A stretch of 64,000 nucleotides of DNA from VRUE01 sp036271315 (GCA_036271315.1 DATBAV010000044.1:46673-110672); one strand, 5' to 3'. Counted from the first letter of the stretch, positions 35,623-43,623 are shown. Translations and numbers: made by a program. Notes: a model not told the origin generated them from the letters alone.

Positions 35623-36933
35623 CTATCGACCGCGGCCGTCGCCGTTGGCGATCGCGCAGGCCTGCTCGGCGCCAATGAAAGGGGCCAAGGTGATGTAGGT
35701 GGCGAGCGGCGCGATTTCCTGCATGTTCTCCGCGCCGCCGCGTTTGATCTGGTCGTAGATCATCGAGTAGATCGCGCCGCCGATCGCCTCGGGCGCGATT
35801 GGGCTGACGTCGGGCTCGAGCTCAAAGCCCGGGATCAGCAAACCCTCCATCGTCTTCATCACCTCGTCGCGCTGTTCCAGCGCCCGTCGTCCGGCGGCAT
35901 AGACCTCGACGGCGCCGAGCGTCGTGTACTCGGGCTCGGCGGCGCAGAAGGCGAACATCGCGCCGAAGGCGCCGCGAACCGCGTGCGGCCAGTCGGGGGC
36001 GCGGCGGAAGGCGGGCAGCGTCGTCGCCAGCATCTGCGAGGAGCCGCTGTCGACGGCGGCCAGCATCGCCTCCTCCTTGTCGGCGAAGTTGGCGTAGAAG
36101 GTCGAAAGCGAGATCGAGGCGCGGGCGGCGATGTCGCCGATCGTCATCGCCGGGTAGCCCTTCTCTGCGACGACCGCGGCGAGCGCGCGTAGGATCCGTT
36201 CGGCCGGGTCGTAGCCGTTGGCGGGGCCGCCGTCCTGCGCGGCGCGGCTGCGCGGCCGGCGCAACGGCTGCGGCGGCGGCTCGTAGACCGCGAACCAGTC
36301 CCACATCTGCGGGATCAGCTCGATCAGGTCCTCCTCCTCGTGGCGGTAGAGGCGGCTGTGGATCACCTTGCGCACGCCGCTGACCATCGCCCTCACGATC
36401 TCCGGCGGCATTCCCTGGCGGCCCGGGACCTGCTCCAGCGTGGCGGAGAGGAAGGCCTGCACGCCATCGGTGGTGCGGTCGACCTCTTCGATCGCGCGGG
36501 GCCCCGCGGCGTAGATCTCGACCAGGCACATCCGTGCCGCCGCGGCCTGTTCGACGATCAGGTTGATGAAGGCGTCGAAAGCTTGGCGGGCGCGCACTTC
36601 GTCCGGCGGCGGTCCACCGTCGGCGAAGATCGCGCCGACCGTCGGCCCGACGAAGGCGTGCAGGGCAGCCAGCAGGCACTCTTCCTTGTCCCTGAAGTGC
36701 GCGTAGAAGGCGCTGCGCGAGACCCCGGAGAGCTCGAGCAGGTCCTCGACCCTGGTCGCCTCGTAGCCCTTATCGGCGACGACGGCGACCAAGGCGGCGA
36801 AGAGCCGCTCCTGTTGGTTGCGCGCCACCTCCTCGGGCGGCAGTCGCCGCCCCGGCTGGAGCTTGCGATCGCGCAGCGTGCCTGCATCCCCCCACGGCGT
36901 CGTCACCATCGCGACCGGACCATAACTGGCCAT
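35623..36933 (-). CDS. Fused double TetR-family regulator
   Basis: 436 residues, twice the usual size. The first HTH is RVEDLLELSGVSRSAFYAHF with DKEECLLAALHAF. The second, after a Pro/Arg-rich linker near residue 215, is TIGDIAARASISLSTFYANF with DKEEAMLAAV. Each is followed by its own helical effector domain, the last ending ITLAPFIGAEQACAI, like the three TetR proteins at 12.5-14.6 kb. It may bind DNA as a pseudo-dimer. Gene fusion rather than frameshift is supported by continuous reading across the linker. Confidence 0.85.
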   Translation of the reverse strand: MASYGPVAMVTTPWGDAGTLRDRKLQPGRRLPPEEVARNQQERLFAALVAVVADKGYEATRVEDLLELSGVSRSAFYAHFRDKEECLLAALHAFVGPTVGAIFADGGPPPDEVRARQAFDAFINLIVEQAAAARMCLVEIYAAGPRAIEEVDRTTDGVQAFLSATLEQVPGRQGMPPEIVRAMVSGVRKVIHSRLYRHEEEDLIELIPQMWDWFAVYEPPPQPLRRPRSRAAQDGGPANGYDPAERILRALAAVVAEKGYPAMTIGDIAARASISLSTFYANFADKEEAMLAAVDSGSSQMLATTLPAFRRAPDWPHAVRGAFGAMFAFCAAEPEYTTLGAVEVYAAGRRALEQRDEVMKTMEGLLIPGFELEPDVSPIAPEAIGGAIYSMIYDQIKRGGAENMQEIAPLATYITLAPFIGAEQACAIANGDGRGR

Positions 36934-37265
36934 CTAGCTACCTCCGTGGATGCTCGAATCTGTCAGAGCGTTTGATGGTACGCACGATTCTTTTAGAACT
37001 CAACTGTTTGGGCGGTCTTACGGAGAAAAAACATATTGGGACTTGATTTTCTGGTAGGGCTGTGTTTTTATGTGGGCGGCCCAAAAGATGCCGCAGCGGC
37101 ACCGCCGGATTCCCTGCCGGCAACCCCCTGCCGTCGGTCCCCTTCCGGCGGCGGCCAGCAAACATTGACCCGGGTTCGACGCCTCCCTCGTCGGCCCGGG
37201 TCGTTTGTTCTCGGCATCCGCGACCAGGCCGACGGCAGGACGAACCAGTCATCTAGGCTTCGGAC
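36934..37265. other. 332-bp intergenic region with AT-rich promoter-like part and a hairpin
   Basis: The left 130 bp is unusually AT-rich for this window (37010-37075) and probably holds promoters for the double TetR (minus) and the small genes to the right. No protein is supported here. On the plus strand, GACCCGGG (37167-37174) pairs with CCCGGGTC (37195-37202) around TCGAC/GTCG, then GTTTGTTCT follows: a possible attenuator or terminator about 60 nt before the next gene. CCGGCAACCCCC upstream recalls S-adenosylmethionine riboswitch cores, but the rest does not fit. Confidence 0.4.
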
Positions 37266-37460
37266 ATGGCCCGGATCCCGAGCGAGGACGAGGCCGTCGC
37301 TATCGCGGCGGCGATCGAGCGGTTTCGCGCGGAGACGGCCCCGGCGCCCGGCACGGAAGAGGACGCCATCGGCCCTTGGCAGCGGGCAGCGCTGCTCGAA
37401 GGAGTCAGCGCCAAGGGCACTGTCGAGGAGTCAGAAGGAGGAGAGAGATGGCTGTCGTGA
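37266..37460 (+). CDS. Small protein resembling acyl-CoA carboxylase epsilon subunit
   Basis: 64 residues. DEAVAIAAAIERFRAET at residues 8-24, a Pro-rich linker, then GPWQRAALLEGV resembles the short actinobacterial AccE/PccE subunits, which have an N-terminal helix and end in a W-x-x-A/R-x-L segment. Those subunits stabilise acyl-CoA carboxylase. No other subunit is adjacent; a biotin carboxylase lies 6 kb away. The gene overlaps dodecin by 13 bp. A start-site or shadow-ORF error is possible, so both existence and function are tentative. Confidence 0.45.
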   Translation: MARIPSEDEAVAIAAAIERFRAETAPAPGTEEDAIGPWQRAALLEGVSAKGTVEESEGGERWLS

Positions 37461-37657
37461 AGATCATCGAGTTGGTTGGTAGCTCCAAAACATCGACCGA
37501 CGACGCCGCGCGCCAGGCGCTGAGCCAGGCGCAGGGCACCTTGCGCAACATTCGGGCGGTCGACATCGTCTCGACCGGGATCCGCGGCGAGAACCTGGAT
37601 GAGTACCGCGCTCACGTGCGGGTCGCGTTCTTGATTGAGGGAACTGACATCGACTAA
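37448..37657 (+). CDS. Dodecin-family flavin-binding protein
   Basis: 69 residues from ATG 37448, behind a strong AAGGAGGAGAGAG. MAVVKIIELVGSSKTSTDDA is the classical dodecin start; RQALSQAQGTLRNI is the helix and the strands AVDIVSTGI and YRAHVRVAFLIE close it. Dodecins form hollow dodecamers that bind FMN or riboflavin. The aromatic Trp usual in the flavin-stacking position (x-W-x-E) is replaced by Ala-Val here, as in some bacterial members, so flavin affinity may be changed. Confidence 0.88.
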   Translation: MAVVKIIELVGSSKTSTDDAARQALSQAQGTLRNIRAVDIVSTGIRGENLDEYRAHVRVAFLIEGTDID

Positions 37658-37667
37658 CGGGTTGGTA

Positions 37668-37741
37668 GAGGGCGGGATGCCCCTCCCAAAACGAGCGGCT
37701 TACGCCGCTCTTGAGTGTTTTGGGAGGGGCATCCCGCCCTC
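37668..37741. repeat. Cruciform palindrome, element C
   Basis: A perfect 25-bp outer stem (37668-37692 with 37717-37741) encloses an apical 7-bp hairpin GAGCGGC-TTAC-GCCGCTC and the unpaired TTGAGT on the 3' side. The upper stem CCCCTCCCAAAAC and TTGAGT recur at 42.5 kb with a different lower stem. It lies between co-directional dodecin and rhodanese genes. Confidence 0.93.
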
Positions 37742-37769
37742 CCTCGAACACGTTGGCTAGATTCAGATC

Positions 37770-38174
37770 ATGAGCACAGACCCACAGCCACGAGAGGTTT
37801 CGCGCGACGAGGCCCAGAAGCTGATTGAGGACGGCGCGCAGTTGGTTGATGTGCGCGCTGACCATGAGTGGGAAGCGGGCCATATAGAGGGAGCGACGCA
37901 TCTGCCATTGGCCGAGCTCGCTGAGCGGACTGGCGAGATCGACAAGGAGCGGCCGGTCGTTCTTTACTGCCGCGGTGGCAACCGTTCGTCGATGGCGACG
38001 GATGCTTTGACTGACGCTGGCTACAACGCGGTGAAGCTCAGCGAGGGGATCGTTGGTTGGTCCGAGGCCGGTTTGCCGCTTGCTCCGGAGGGCGGCGTCG
38101 TGGCCGAGTCGGGCGAGGCGGCGTCGATCCTTCACGCCCGCAAGAAGCTGCCCCCAGAGCTGACCAAGCCTTAA
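37770..38174 (+). CDS. Rhodanese-like sulfurtransferase
   Basis: 134 residues, one rhodanese domain. The start of the domain is SRDEAQKLIEDGAQLVDVRA, with WEAGHIEGATHLPLAEL (the CH2A-type motif), and the active-site loop is YCRGGNRSS with catalytic Cys. The tail (residues 105-134) ends KKLPPELTKP. It directly precedes the sulfite reductase gene by 39 bp and is likely part of the sulfur-assimilation operon, perhaps carrying or detoxifying sulfane sulfur. Confidence 0.9.
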   Translation: MSTDPQPREVSRDEAQKLIEDGAQLVDVRADHEWEAGHIEGATHLPLAELAERTGEIDKERPVVLYCRGGNRSSMATDALTDAGYNAVKLSEGIVGWSEAGLPLAPEGGVVAESGEAASILHARKKLPPELTKP

Positions 38175-38213
38175 ATACCCTAATCCCTGTCAGGTTTTGC
38201 TATTTTCCTCAGG

Positions 38214-40049
38214 ATGGAGGTAGCAGTCGACCAGCAGAAGGAGCAGCGGGGCAAGGGCCGCACCGGCACCTTGGAGAACCCGGAGACGTATCGCAACGTC
38301 CCCGGCCACATCATCCCGATCATCGAGCGCGAGTTCGACGACTTCGACAACGAAGCCGAGACCTTCCTCGCCGGCCAGATCCCCGAGGACGAGTTCATTG
38401 GCTTCCGCCTCAAACAGGGCGTCTACGGCCAGCGCCAGCCCGACGTGCAGATGGTCCGGGTCAAGCTTCCCTTCGGCGGCGTCACCCCACAGCAGATGGA
38501 GGCCTTCGCCAGCGTGGTCGAGAAGTACGCGCCGCTGAACAAGGGCCACATCACGACGCGGCAGAACATCCAGATCCACCACATCCCGCTGCGCGACATG
38601 GAGTCGCTGCTGCGCGAGATCGCCGAGGCCGACCTCTCCTCGCGCGAGGGCTGCGGCAACACGGTGCGCAACGTCACCGGCGACCCCTGGGCCGGGGTCG
38701 CTCCCGACGAGATTTTCGACCCCACCTCTTACGCCGGCGCTTACGCCCGCTACTTCGTCCGCCACCCGACGACGCAGCTGATGCCGCGCAAGATCAAGAC
38801 CGCCTTCAGCGGCTCCGACGAGGACCGCGCGATCACCGGCATCCACGACATCGCCTTCCTCTCGCGCGAACGCGACGGGGTCAAGGGCTTTGAGATCCGG
38901 GTCGGCGGCGGTACCTCGATCATGGCCCGCGTCGCGCCGACGCTCTACGACTTCGTCGAGGCCGAGAACGGCGACTACCTCAAGGTCTCCGAGGCCGTGC
39001 TGCGCATCTTCGATCGCCAGGAGTGGCTGCGCGCCAACCGCGCCCGCGCCCGGATCAAGGTGCTGATCGACAAGATCGGCATCGATGCCTTTCGCGAGCA
39101 GGTCGACGCCGAGCTCGAGGGCGACTGGGTGCAGGAGCGCGACTTCGATGTCGAGCGCCTGCGCTTCGAGGACGACGAGCAGGCCAACGCCCCAAAGGTG
39201 CCGCCGACCGCAGCCTCGCCCAACGGCGACCGCTCGCAGTTCGATCGCTTCGTCGAAGGCAACGTCCAGGCGCAGCGCCAGGAGGGCTTCTCGGCGGTCG
39301 AGGTGAAGATCGAGCGCGGCGACCTGACCCCGGAGCAGTTCCGTGGCTTGGCGGCGATCATGCGCGAGTTCACCGGCGGCTACGCGCGCAGCACCGTGCA
39401 GCAGAACCTGGTCCTGCGCTGGGTCCGCGACGAGGCGCTCTACGACCTCTGGCAGCGACTCGGCGAGCTCGGCCTCGACGAGGCCGGCGCCGACGAGATC
39501 ACCGACGTGGTCAGTTGCCCCGGCACCGACAGCTGCAAGATGGGCATCACCAGCTCGATGGGACTCAACCGGGCGATCAAGGAGCGTCTCCAGGCGATGG
39601 AGATCAGCGACGAGAAGACCCGCAAGATCCACATCAAGATGAGCGGCTGCCCGAACGGCTGCAGCCAGCACCACATCGCCAACATCGGCTTCTACGGCGC
39701 CTCGCTGAAAGTCGGCGCACGCCAGATCCCCGCTTACATCCCGCACATCGGCGGCCGCTACGAGGGCGGTGAGGTGGTCTTCGGCACGCGGCTGAAGTCG
39801 CGCCTGCCCGCCAAGCGCGTGCCCGAGGCGGTCGAGCGCTGGATTCGCATGTACGAGGCCGAGCGCTCCGGCGAGGATGAGGAGTTCAACGACTTTGCCG
39901 AGCGGATCGGCGCCCAGCGCTTCGAAGCTGAGGTCAAGGAGCTGACGATGCCGGCCGAGTTCAGCCTCGAGACCATGCAGCAGTTCATCGACTGGAACCG
40001 GTCCAGCCCCTACAAGGTCGAGAGGGGCGAGGGCGAGTGCGCGATATGA
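38214..40049 (+). CDS. sir: Assimilatory sulfite reductase (ferredoxin-type, sirohaem/4Fe-4S)
   Basis: 611 residues. Two ferredoxin-like halves are followed each by a NIR_SIR domain. GHITTRQNIQIHHIP is the first substrate-binding block. The 4Fe-4S/sirohaem ligands appear as CPGTDSC and SGCPNGCSQHH (C-x5-C ... C-x3-C). Length and one-chain structure fit the ferredoxin-dependent enzyme that reduces sulfite to sulfide; nitrite reductase is the main alternative. Context with APS reductase, Sat and APS kinase favours sulfite. It overlaps the next start. Confidence 0.92.
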   Translation: MEVAVDQQKEQRGKGRTGTLENPETYRNVPGHIIPIIEREFDDFDNEAETFLAGQIPEDEFIGFRLKQGVYGQRQPDVQMVRVKLPFGGVTPQQMEAFASVVEKYAPLNKGHITTRQNIQIHHIPLRDMESLLREIAEADLSSREGCGNTVRNVTGDPWAGVAPDEIFDPTSYAGAYARYFVRHPTTQLMPRKIKTAFSGSDEDRAITGIHDIAFLSRERDGVKGFEIRVGGGTSIMARVAPTLYDFVEAENGDYLKVSEAVLRIFDRQEWLRANRARARIKVLIDKIGIDAFREQVDAELEGDWVQERDFDVERLRFEDDEQANAPKVPPTAASPNGDRSQFDRFVEGNVQAQRQEGFSAVEVKIERGDLTPEQFRGLAAIMREFTGGYARSTVQQNLVLRWVRDEALYDLWQRLGELGLDEAGADEITDVVSCPGTDSCKMGITSSMGLNRAIKERLQAMEISDEKTRKIHIKMSGCPNGCSQHHIANIGFYGASLKVGARQIPAYIPHIGGRYEGGEVVFGTRLKSRLPAKRVPEAVERWIRMYEAERSGEDEEFNDFAERIGAQRFEAEVKELTMPAEFSLETMQQFIDWNRSSPYKVERGEGECAI

Positions 40050-40744
40050 ACCCAGTTGCCGCACCAGCCGCCATCTCCGATCCGGAGGCGATCGCCGCTG
40101 AGCTCGAGGACCGCTCGGCCGAGCAGACGATCGAGTGGATGTTCGAGACCTTTGGCGAGAGCCACTACATCGCCTGCTCGTTCCAGAAAACGAGCTCGGT
40201 GACCGCGCACCTGGCCAGCAAGGTCAACCCGCAGGCCCGCTTCTTCTACCTCGACACCGACGTGCTCTTCCCGGAGACGTACGAGACGCGCGATCGCCTC
40301 GCCGAGTCGCTGGGGATCGAGTTCGACCGGTACCACAACCTGACGCTGGCCGAGCAGGCCGCCCAGCACGGCGACGAGCTCTGGAACCGCGACCCCGACG
40401 CCTGCTGCGGATTGCGCAAGGTGGAGCCGATGCGCAGGGCGCTTTCTTCCGTAGACTGCTGGCTCGCTGGCGTCCGCCGCGAGGACTCTGCCAACCGTGC
40501 CAACACCCTGAAGTTCGGCTGGGACAAGCGCTTTGAGCTCTGGAAGCTCAACCCGCTCGCGGACTGGACCGAACGCGATGTCTGGAACTACATCCATGAG
40601 CACGACCTCCCGTACAACCCGCTCCACGATCAGGGCTATCCCTCGATCGGTTGCACGCACTGCACCAAGCCGGTCGGTGTCGGCGGTTCGTCCCGCGATG
40701 GCCGCTGGGCGGGTCTCGAAAAGACCGAGTGCGGGATCAACTAG
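40037..40744 (+). CDS. cysH: Adenylylsulfate (APS) reductase, CysH family
   Basis: 235 residues. Cysteine pairs Cys123-Cys124 (DACCGLRKVEP) and Cys206/Cys209 (GCTHCTKPV) bind a 4Fe-4S cluster, and catalytic Cys232 sits in KTECGIN near the C-terminus. The extra CC/CxxC pattern marks the APS-using, cluster-containing branch rather than the PAPS reductase of enterobacteria. It reduces APS to sulfite with thioredoxin. A second ATG at 40046 gives an ATGA overlap with the sulfite reductase stop and may be the real start. Confidence 0.93.
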   Translation: MRDMNPVAAPAAISDPEAIAAELEDRSAEQTIEWMFETFGESHYIACSFQKTSSVTAHLASKVNPQARFFYLDTDVLFPETYETRDRLAESLGIEFDRYHNLTLAEQAAQHGDELWNRDPDACCGLRKVEPMRRALSSVDCWLAGVRREDSANRANTLKFGWDKRFELWKLNPLADWTERDVWNYIHEHDLPYNPLHDQGYPSIGCTHCTKPVGVGGSSRDGRWAGLEKTECGIN

Positions 40745-40811
40745 CGGCGCCACGCGCCTGAAATAACTCTTCCGTAACCCCCTCCCCCGACCGATTGGTG
40801 AGATTCAACGC

Positions 40812-41888
40812 ATGAGCGAGACGATGACTGAGCTTTCCCTGACACTTGACGAGCGCCACACCGCCGACTTCGAGATGATCGGCAACGGCGGCTTCGCGCC
40901 GCTGACCGGCTTCCAGGGCTCCGCCGACTGGGAGCGCGTCTGCACCGAGATGCGCACCACGGGCGGCGACTATTGGCCGATCCCGATCACCCTGGCCAGC
41001 GATCTCGAGTGCGAGGTCGGCGACACGATCGCGCTCTCCAGCGACGAAGGCAAGCCGCTGGGCCGGCTCAAGGTCGAGGAGATCTGGGAGCGCGACGTCA
41101 AGCGCGAGGCCGAGCAGGTCTACGGCACCACCGACGAGGCTCACCCGGGCGTCGCCGCGATCTACGCCGAGGGCAACCGGATGATCGCCGGCCCGATCGA
41201 GGTCGACGCGCTGCCGGATCACGAGGAGGCGTTCATGCGCCGCTACAAGACTCCGGCCGAGCACAAGGCCGACTTCGAGGCGCGCGGCTGGAAGAAGATC
41301 GTCGCCTTCCAGACCCGCAACCCGATCCACCGCGCCCACGAGTACCTGACCAAGGCGGCGCTGGAGACCTGCGACGGGCTCTTCATCCACCCGCTGATCG
41401 GCAAGACCAAGGCCGGCGACATCCCCGCCGACGTGCGGATGCGCTGCTACGAGGTGCTGATGGAGAACTACTACCCGAACGACCGGGTGGTGCTGGGCGT
41501 GAAGCCGGCGAAGATGCACTACGCCGGTCCCCGCGAGGCGGTCCTGCACGCGATCGTCCGTCGCAACTACGGCGCCACGCACTTCATCGTCGGCCGCGAT
41601 CACGCCGGTGCCGGCGACTACTACGGCACCTACGACGCGCAGAAGATCTTCGACACGATCGACATCGACGAGCTCGGCATTGAGCCACTGATGTTCGAGC
41701 ACACCTTCTGGTGCAACGAGTGCGAGGGGCTTGCTTCCAACAAGACCTGTCCGCATGACCAAGAGGCGCGCCTCTTCCTTTCCGGAACCAAGGTCCGCGA
41801 AATGCTCGGCAACGGCGAAAGGCCGCCGCACGAGTTCTCGCGTGACGAGGTCGCCGACATCCTGATCGACGCTTACAAGGAGGACTGA
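40812..41888 (+). CDS. sat: Sulfate adenylyltransferase (ATP sulfurylase)
   Basis: 358 residues, homo-oligomeric type. Active-site motifs are QTRNP with HRAH (167-176) and GRDHAG (261-266). The N-terminal PUA-like part begins LDERHTADFEMIGNGGFAPL and is shorter than usual. A zinc-like set CNECEGLASNKTCPHD is near residues 298-313. It activates sulfate with ATP to APS, feeding both CysH and the following APS kinase. The gene lies 67 bp after cysH and 6 bp before cysC. Confidence 0.95.
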   Translation: MSETMTELSLTLDERHTADFEMIGNGGFAPLTGFQGSADWERVCTEMRTTGGDYWPIPITLASDLECEVGDTIALSSDEGKPLGRLKVEEIWERDVKREAEQVYGTTDEAHPGVAAIYAEGNRMIAGPIEVDALPDHEEAFMRRYKTPAEHKADFEARGWKKIVAFQTRNPIHRAHEYLTKAALETCDGLFIHPLIGKTKAGDIPADVRMRCYEVLMENYYPNDRVVLGVKPAKMHYAGPREAVLHAIVRRNYGATHFIVGRDHAGAGDYYGTYDAQKIFDTIDIDELGIEPLMFEHTFWCNECEGLASNKTCPHDQEARLFLSGTKVREMLGNGERPPHEFSRDEVADILIDAYKED

Positions 41889-41894
41889 GAAAGC

Positions 41895-42449
41895 ATGGCT
41901 GGCGAGAAGGGCTTCACCCTCTGGTTCACCGGACTCTCCGGTGCCGGCAAGACGACCATCTCCGGACTGCTGGAGACCGAGCTGCGCAACCGCGGATCGA
42001 AGCTGGAGATCCTCGACGGCGACGTCGTGCGCGAAAACCTCTCCAAGGGGCTCGGCTTCTCCAAGGAGGACCGCGACATCAACATCCGTCGCATCGCCTT
42101 CGTCGCCGACCTGCTCAGCCGCAACGGCGTGCCGGTGATCACCGCGGCGATTTCGCCCTACGCCGAGATCCGCGACGAGGCCCACGAGCTGATGGGCGAC
42201 CGCTTCATCGAGGTCTACGTCAAGGCATCGGTCGACACCTGCGCCGAGCGCGACGTCAAGGGGCTCTACGCCAAGGCGTTCTCGGGCGAGATCAAGGAAT
42301 TCACCGGCGTCTCCGATCCCTACGAGATCCCGGAGAACCCGGCTTGGGTCTGCGACACGGAGAACGAGAGCCCGGAGGAGTCGGCGGCCAAGCTGCTCGA
42401 GTACCTGGAGTCGCGGGAGCTGATTCCGGCGGCTGCGGTTACCGCCTGA
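41895..42449 (+). CDS. cysC: Adenylylsulfate kinase
   Basis: 184 residues. Walker A is GLSGAGKTT (13-21), LEILDGDVVRENLS is the APS contact region, and AAISPYAEIRDEA holds the family serine. It phosphorylates APS to PAPS. Because the operon's CysH is the APS-reducing type, PAPS here is more likely a donor for sulfotransferases than an obligatory step of sulfide production. The last codons are part of a 21-bp outer arm of a compound palindrome (42426-42572). Confidence 0.94.
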   Translation: MAGEKGFTLWFTGLSGAGKTTISGLLETELRNRGSKLEILDGDVVRENLSKGLGFSKEDRDINIRRIAFVADLLSRNGVPVITAAISPYAEIRDEAHELMGDRFIEVYVKASVDTCAERDVKGLYAKAFSGEIKEFTGVSDPYEIPENPAWVCDTENESPEESAAKLLEYLESRELIPAAAVTA

Positions 42450-42572
42450 GAGAAGGGCACGGGAGGGGCGGCGACCCCTCCCAAAACGCGCGGCAGGAGC
42501 CGCGCTTGAGTGTTTTGGGAGGGGCCACCGCCCCTCCCTTTCTCGTTCTGGGGCGGGAACCGCAGCCGCCGG
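42426..42572. repeat. Compound palindrome after cysC, element D
   Basis: Inner arms 42461-42487 and 42512-42538 match in 25 of 27 positions and enclose apical GCGCGGC-AGGA-GCCGCGC plus TTGAGT, the same plan as element C. Outside these, CCGGCGGCTGCGGTTACCGCC (42426-42446, within cysC) matches 42552-42572 inverted, 20 of 21. The remaining gap to 42647 contains no gene. Confidence 0.9.
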
Positions 42573-42647
42573 GGATCTCGCGGAGCTTGCAGGTTCCGAT
42601 GTGCTTTATCCGGGAATAGCCGGGGAAAGGCACACCGGAAAAACGGC

Positions 42648-43457
42648 CTACCGCTTGGGCGGGACTTGGGGGTCGGCTAGGCCGTAGGTGTTGTAGTCGC
42701 CGAACTTCGAGAAGGTCTTGTGGGTGGGGCCGTGGAAGTCGGACGAGGCCGTCGGGATGAGATCTAGCTCGTCGCAGAGGTGCAGGAGGTGTTCGGTCTG
42801 CTCCTGGGTGTGGGGCGGGTAGAAGGCCTCGACGCCGTCGGGCTTGAGCGAGCGGATCAGGTCTTCGACCTCGTCGGGGTCGTCGATGTCCCAGTAGGGG
42901 TGAGCGATGACCGCGGTGCCGCCCGCCTCGTGGATCAGCGCGATCGCCTGCTCGGCGGTCGGCCAGCGGCGGGGGACGAAAGCCTTGGCGCCCGGCACGA
43001 GGTACTCCTCGAAGAACGGCCCGAGATCACCGGTTGCACCGGCTGCCCGGGCGATATGCGGGCGGCCAATCGAAAGGGCGTCGCCAGCCTCTTCGATCGC
43101 GTCCTCGAGCTTGATTTCAAAGCCCCATTTGCGCAGCCGCCCAATGATCTCCTCGGCCCGGTTGACCCGTTCCTTCTGCGCCCGTTCGCAGACCGGCTTG
43201 ATCGTCGTCAGGTCGATCCAATAGCCGCAGATATGAAGGTCTTCCGCGTACTCATGCACGCAGGACATCTCAATAGCTGGCACCAGCTCGATCCCAAACC
43301 CCTTGGCCGCCTCAGCGGCCTCCTCGACTCCAGCAACCGCGTCGTGATCCGTGAGAGCCAATGTCGTGACGCCCGCTTCCCAAGCTTGCGCGACGACTTC
43401 GGCCGGCGCGAGTTGTCCGTCAGAGACCGTGGAGTGCGACTGAAGCTCGATCAACAT
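42648..43457 (-). CDS. PHP-domain phosphoesterase (TrpH/RNase AM-like)
   Basis: 269 residues. The N-terminus IELQSHSTVSDGQL corresponds to the PHP H-x-H-[ST]-x-x-SDG motif, but the first His is Gln. LALTDHDAVAGVEEA is the second block, PAIEMSC the Glu ligand, AVIAHPYWD the third His and TASSDFHGPTH the fourth block. Family members are metal-dependent 3'-5' exonucleases or phosphatases acting on nucleotides. Function is by family only. Divergent from the biotin carboxylase across a nested palindrome. Confidence 0.88.
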   Translation of the reverse strand: MLIELQSHSTVSDGQLAPAEVVAQAWEAGVTTLALTDHDAVAGVEEAAEAAKGFGIELVPAIEMSCVHEYAEDLHICGYWIDLTTIKPVCERAQKERVNRAEEIIGRLRKWGFEIKLEDAIEEAGDALSIGRPHIARAAGATGDLGPFFEEYLVPGAKAFVPRRWPTAEQAIALIHEAGGTAVIAHPYWDIDDPDEVEDLIRSLKPDGVEAFYPPHTQEQTEHLLHLCDELDLIPTASSDFHGPTHKTFSKFGDYNTYGLADPQVPPKR

Positions 43458-43464
43458 GGGGTCC

Positions 43465-43616
43465 GCAGCCTATTTATCGAGGGCTAGGAGGGCCGGTCCC
43501 CCTCCGGCGGAGGCTTTGGGAGCGGAACGATCTGAGCCCAAACCCGCGTGCCAGCCGGACGGTCTCCGCCGGAGGGGGACCGGCCCTCCCTTCCATCCGC
43601 TCCATAAATAGACTGC
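43465..43616. repeat. Nested palindrome between divergent genes, element F
   Basis: Perfect 26-bp arms 43487-43512 and 43564-43589 enclose a 51-nt centre containing TTTGGG/CCCAAA. A second, outer pair GCAGCCTATTTAT (43465-43477) and 43604-43616 matches in 12 of 13 positions. The outer arms end 7 bp from both start codons, so this element is the whole promoter region for both genes. Confidence 0.92.
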
Positions 43617-43623
43617 CGCCTCC

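Noticed and set aside
37100..37165. Possible SAM-type riboswitch because of CCGGCAACCCCC
   Set aside because: No flanking P1/P3 helices or other conserved riboswitch bases are visible, and the downstream genes are not methionine-related.
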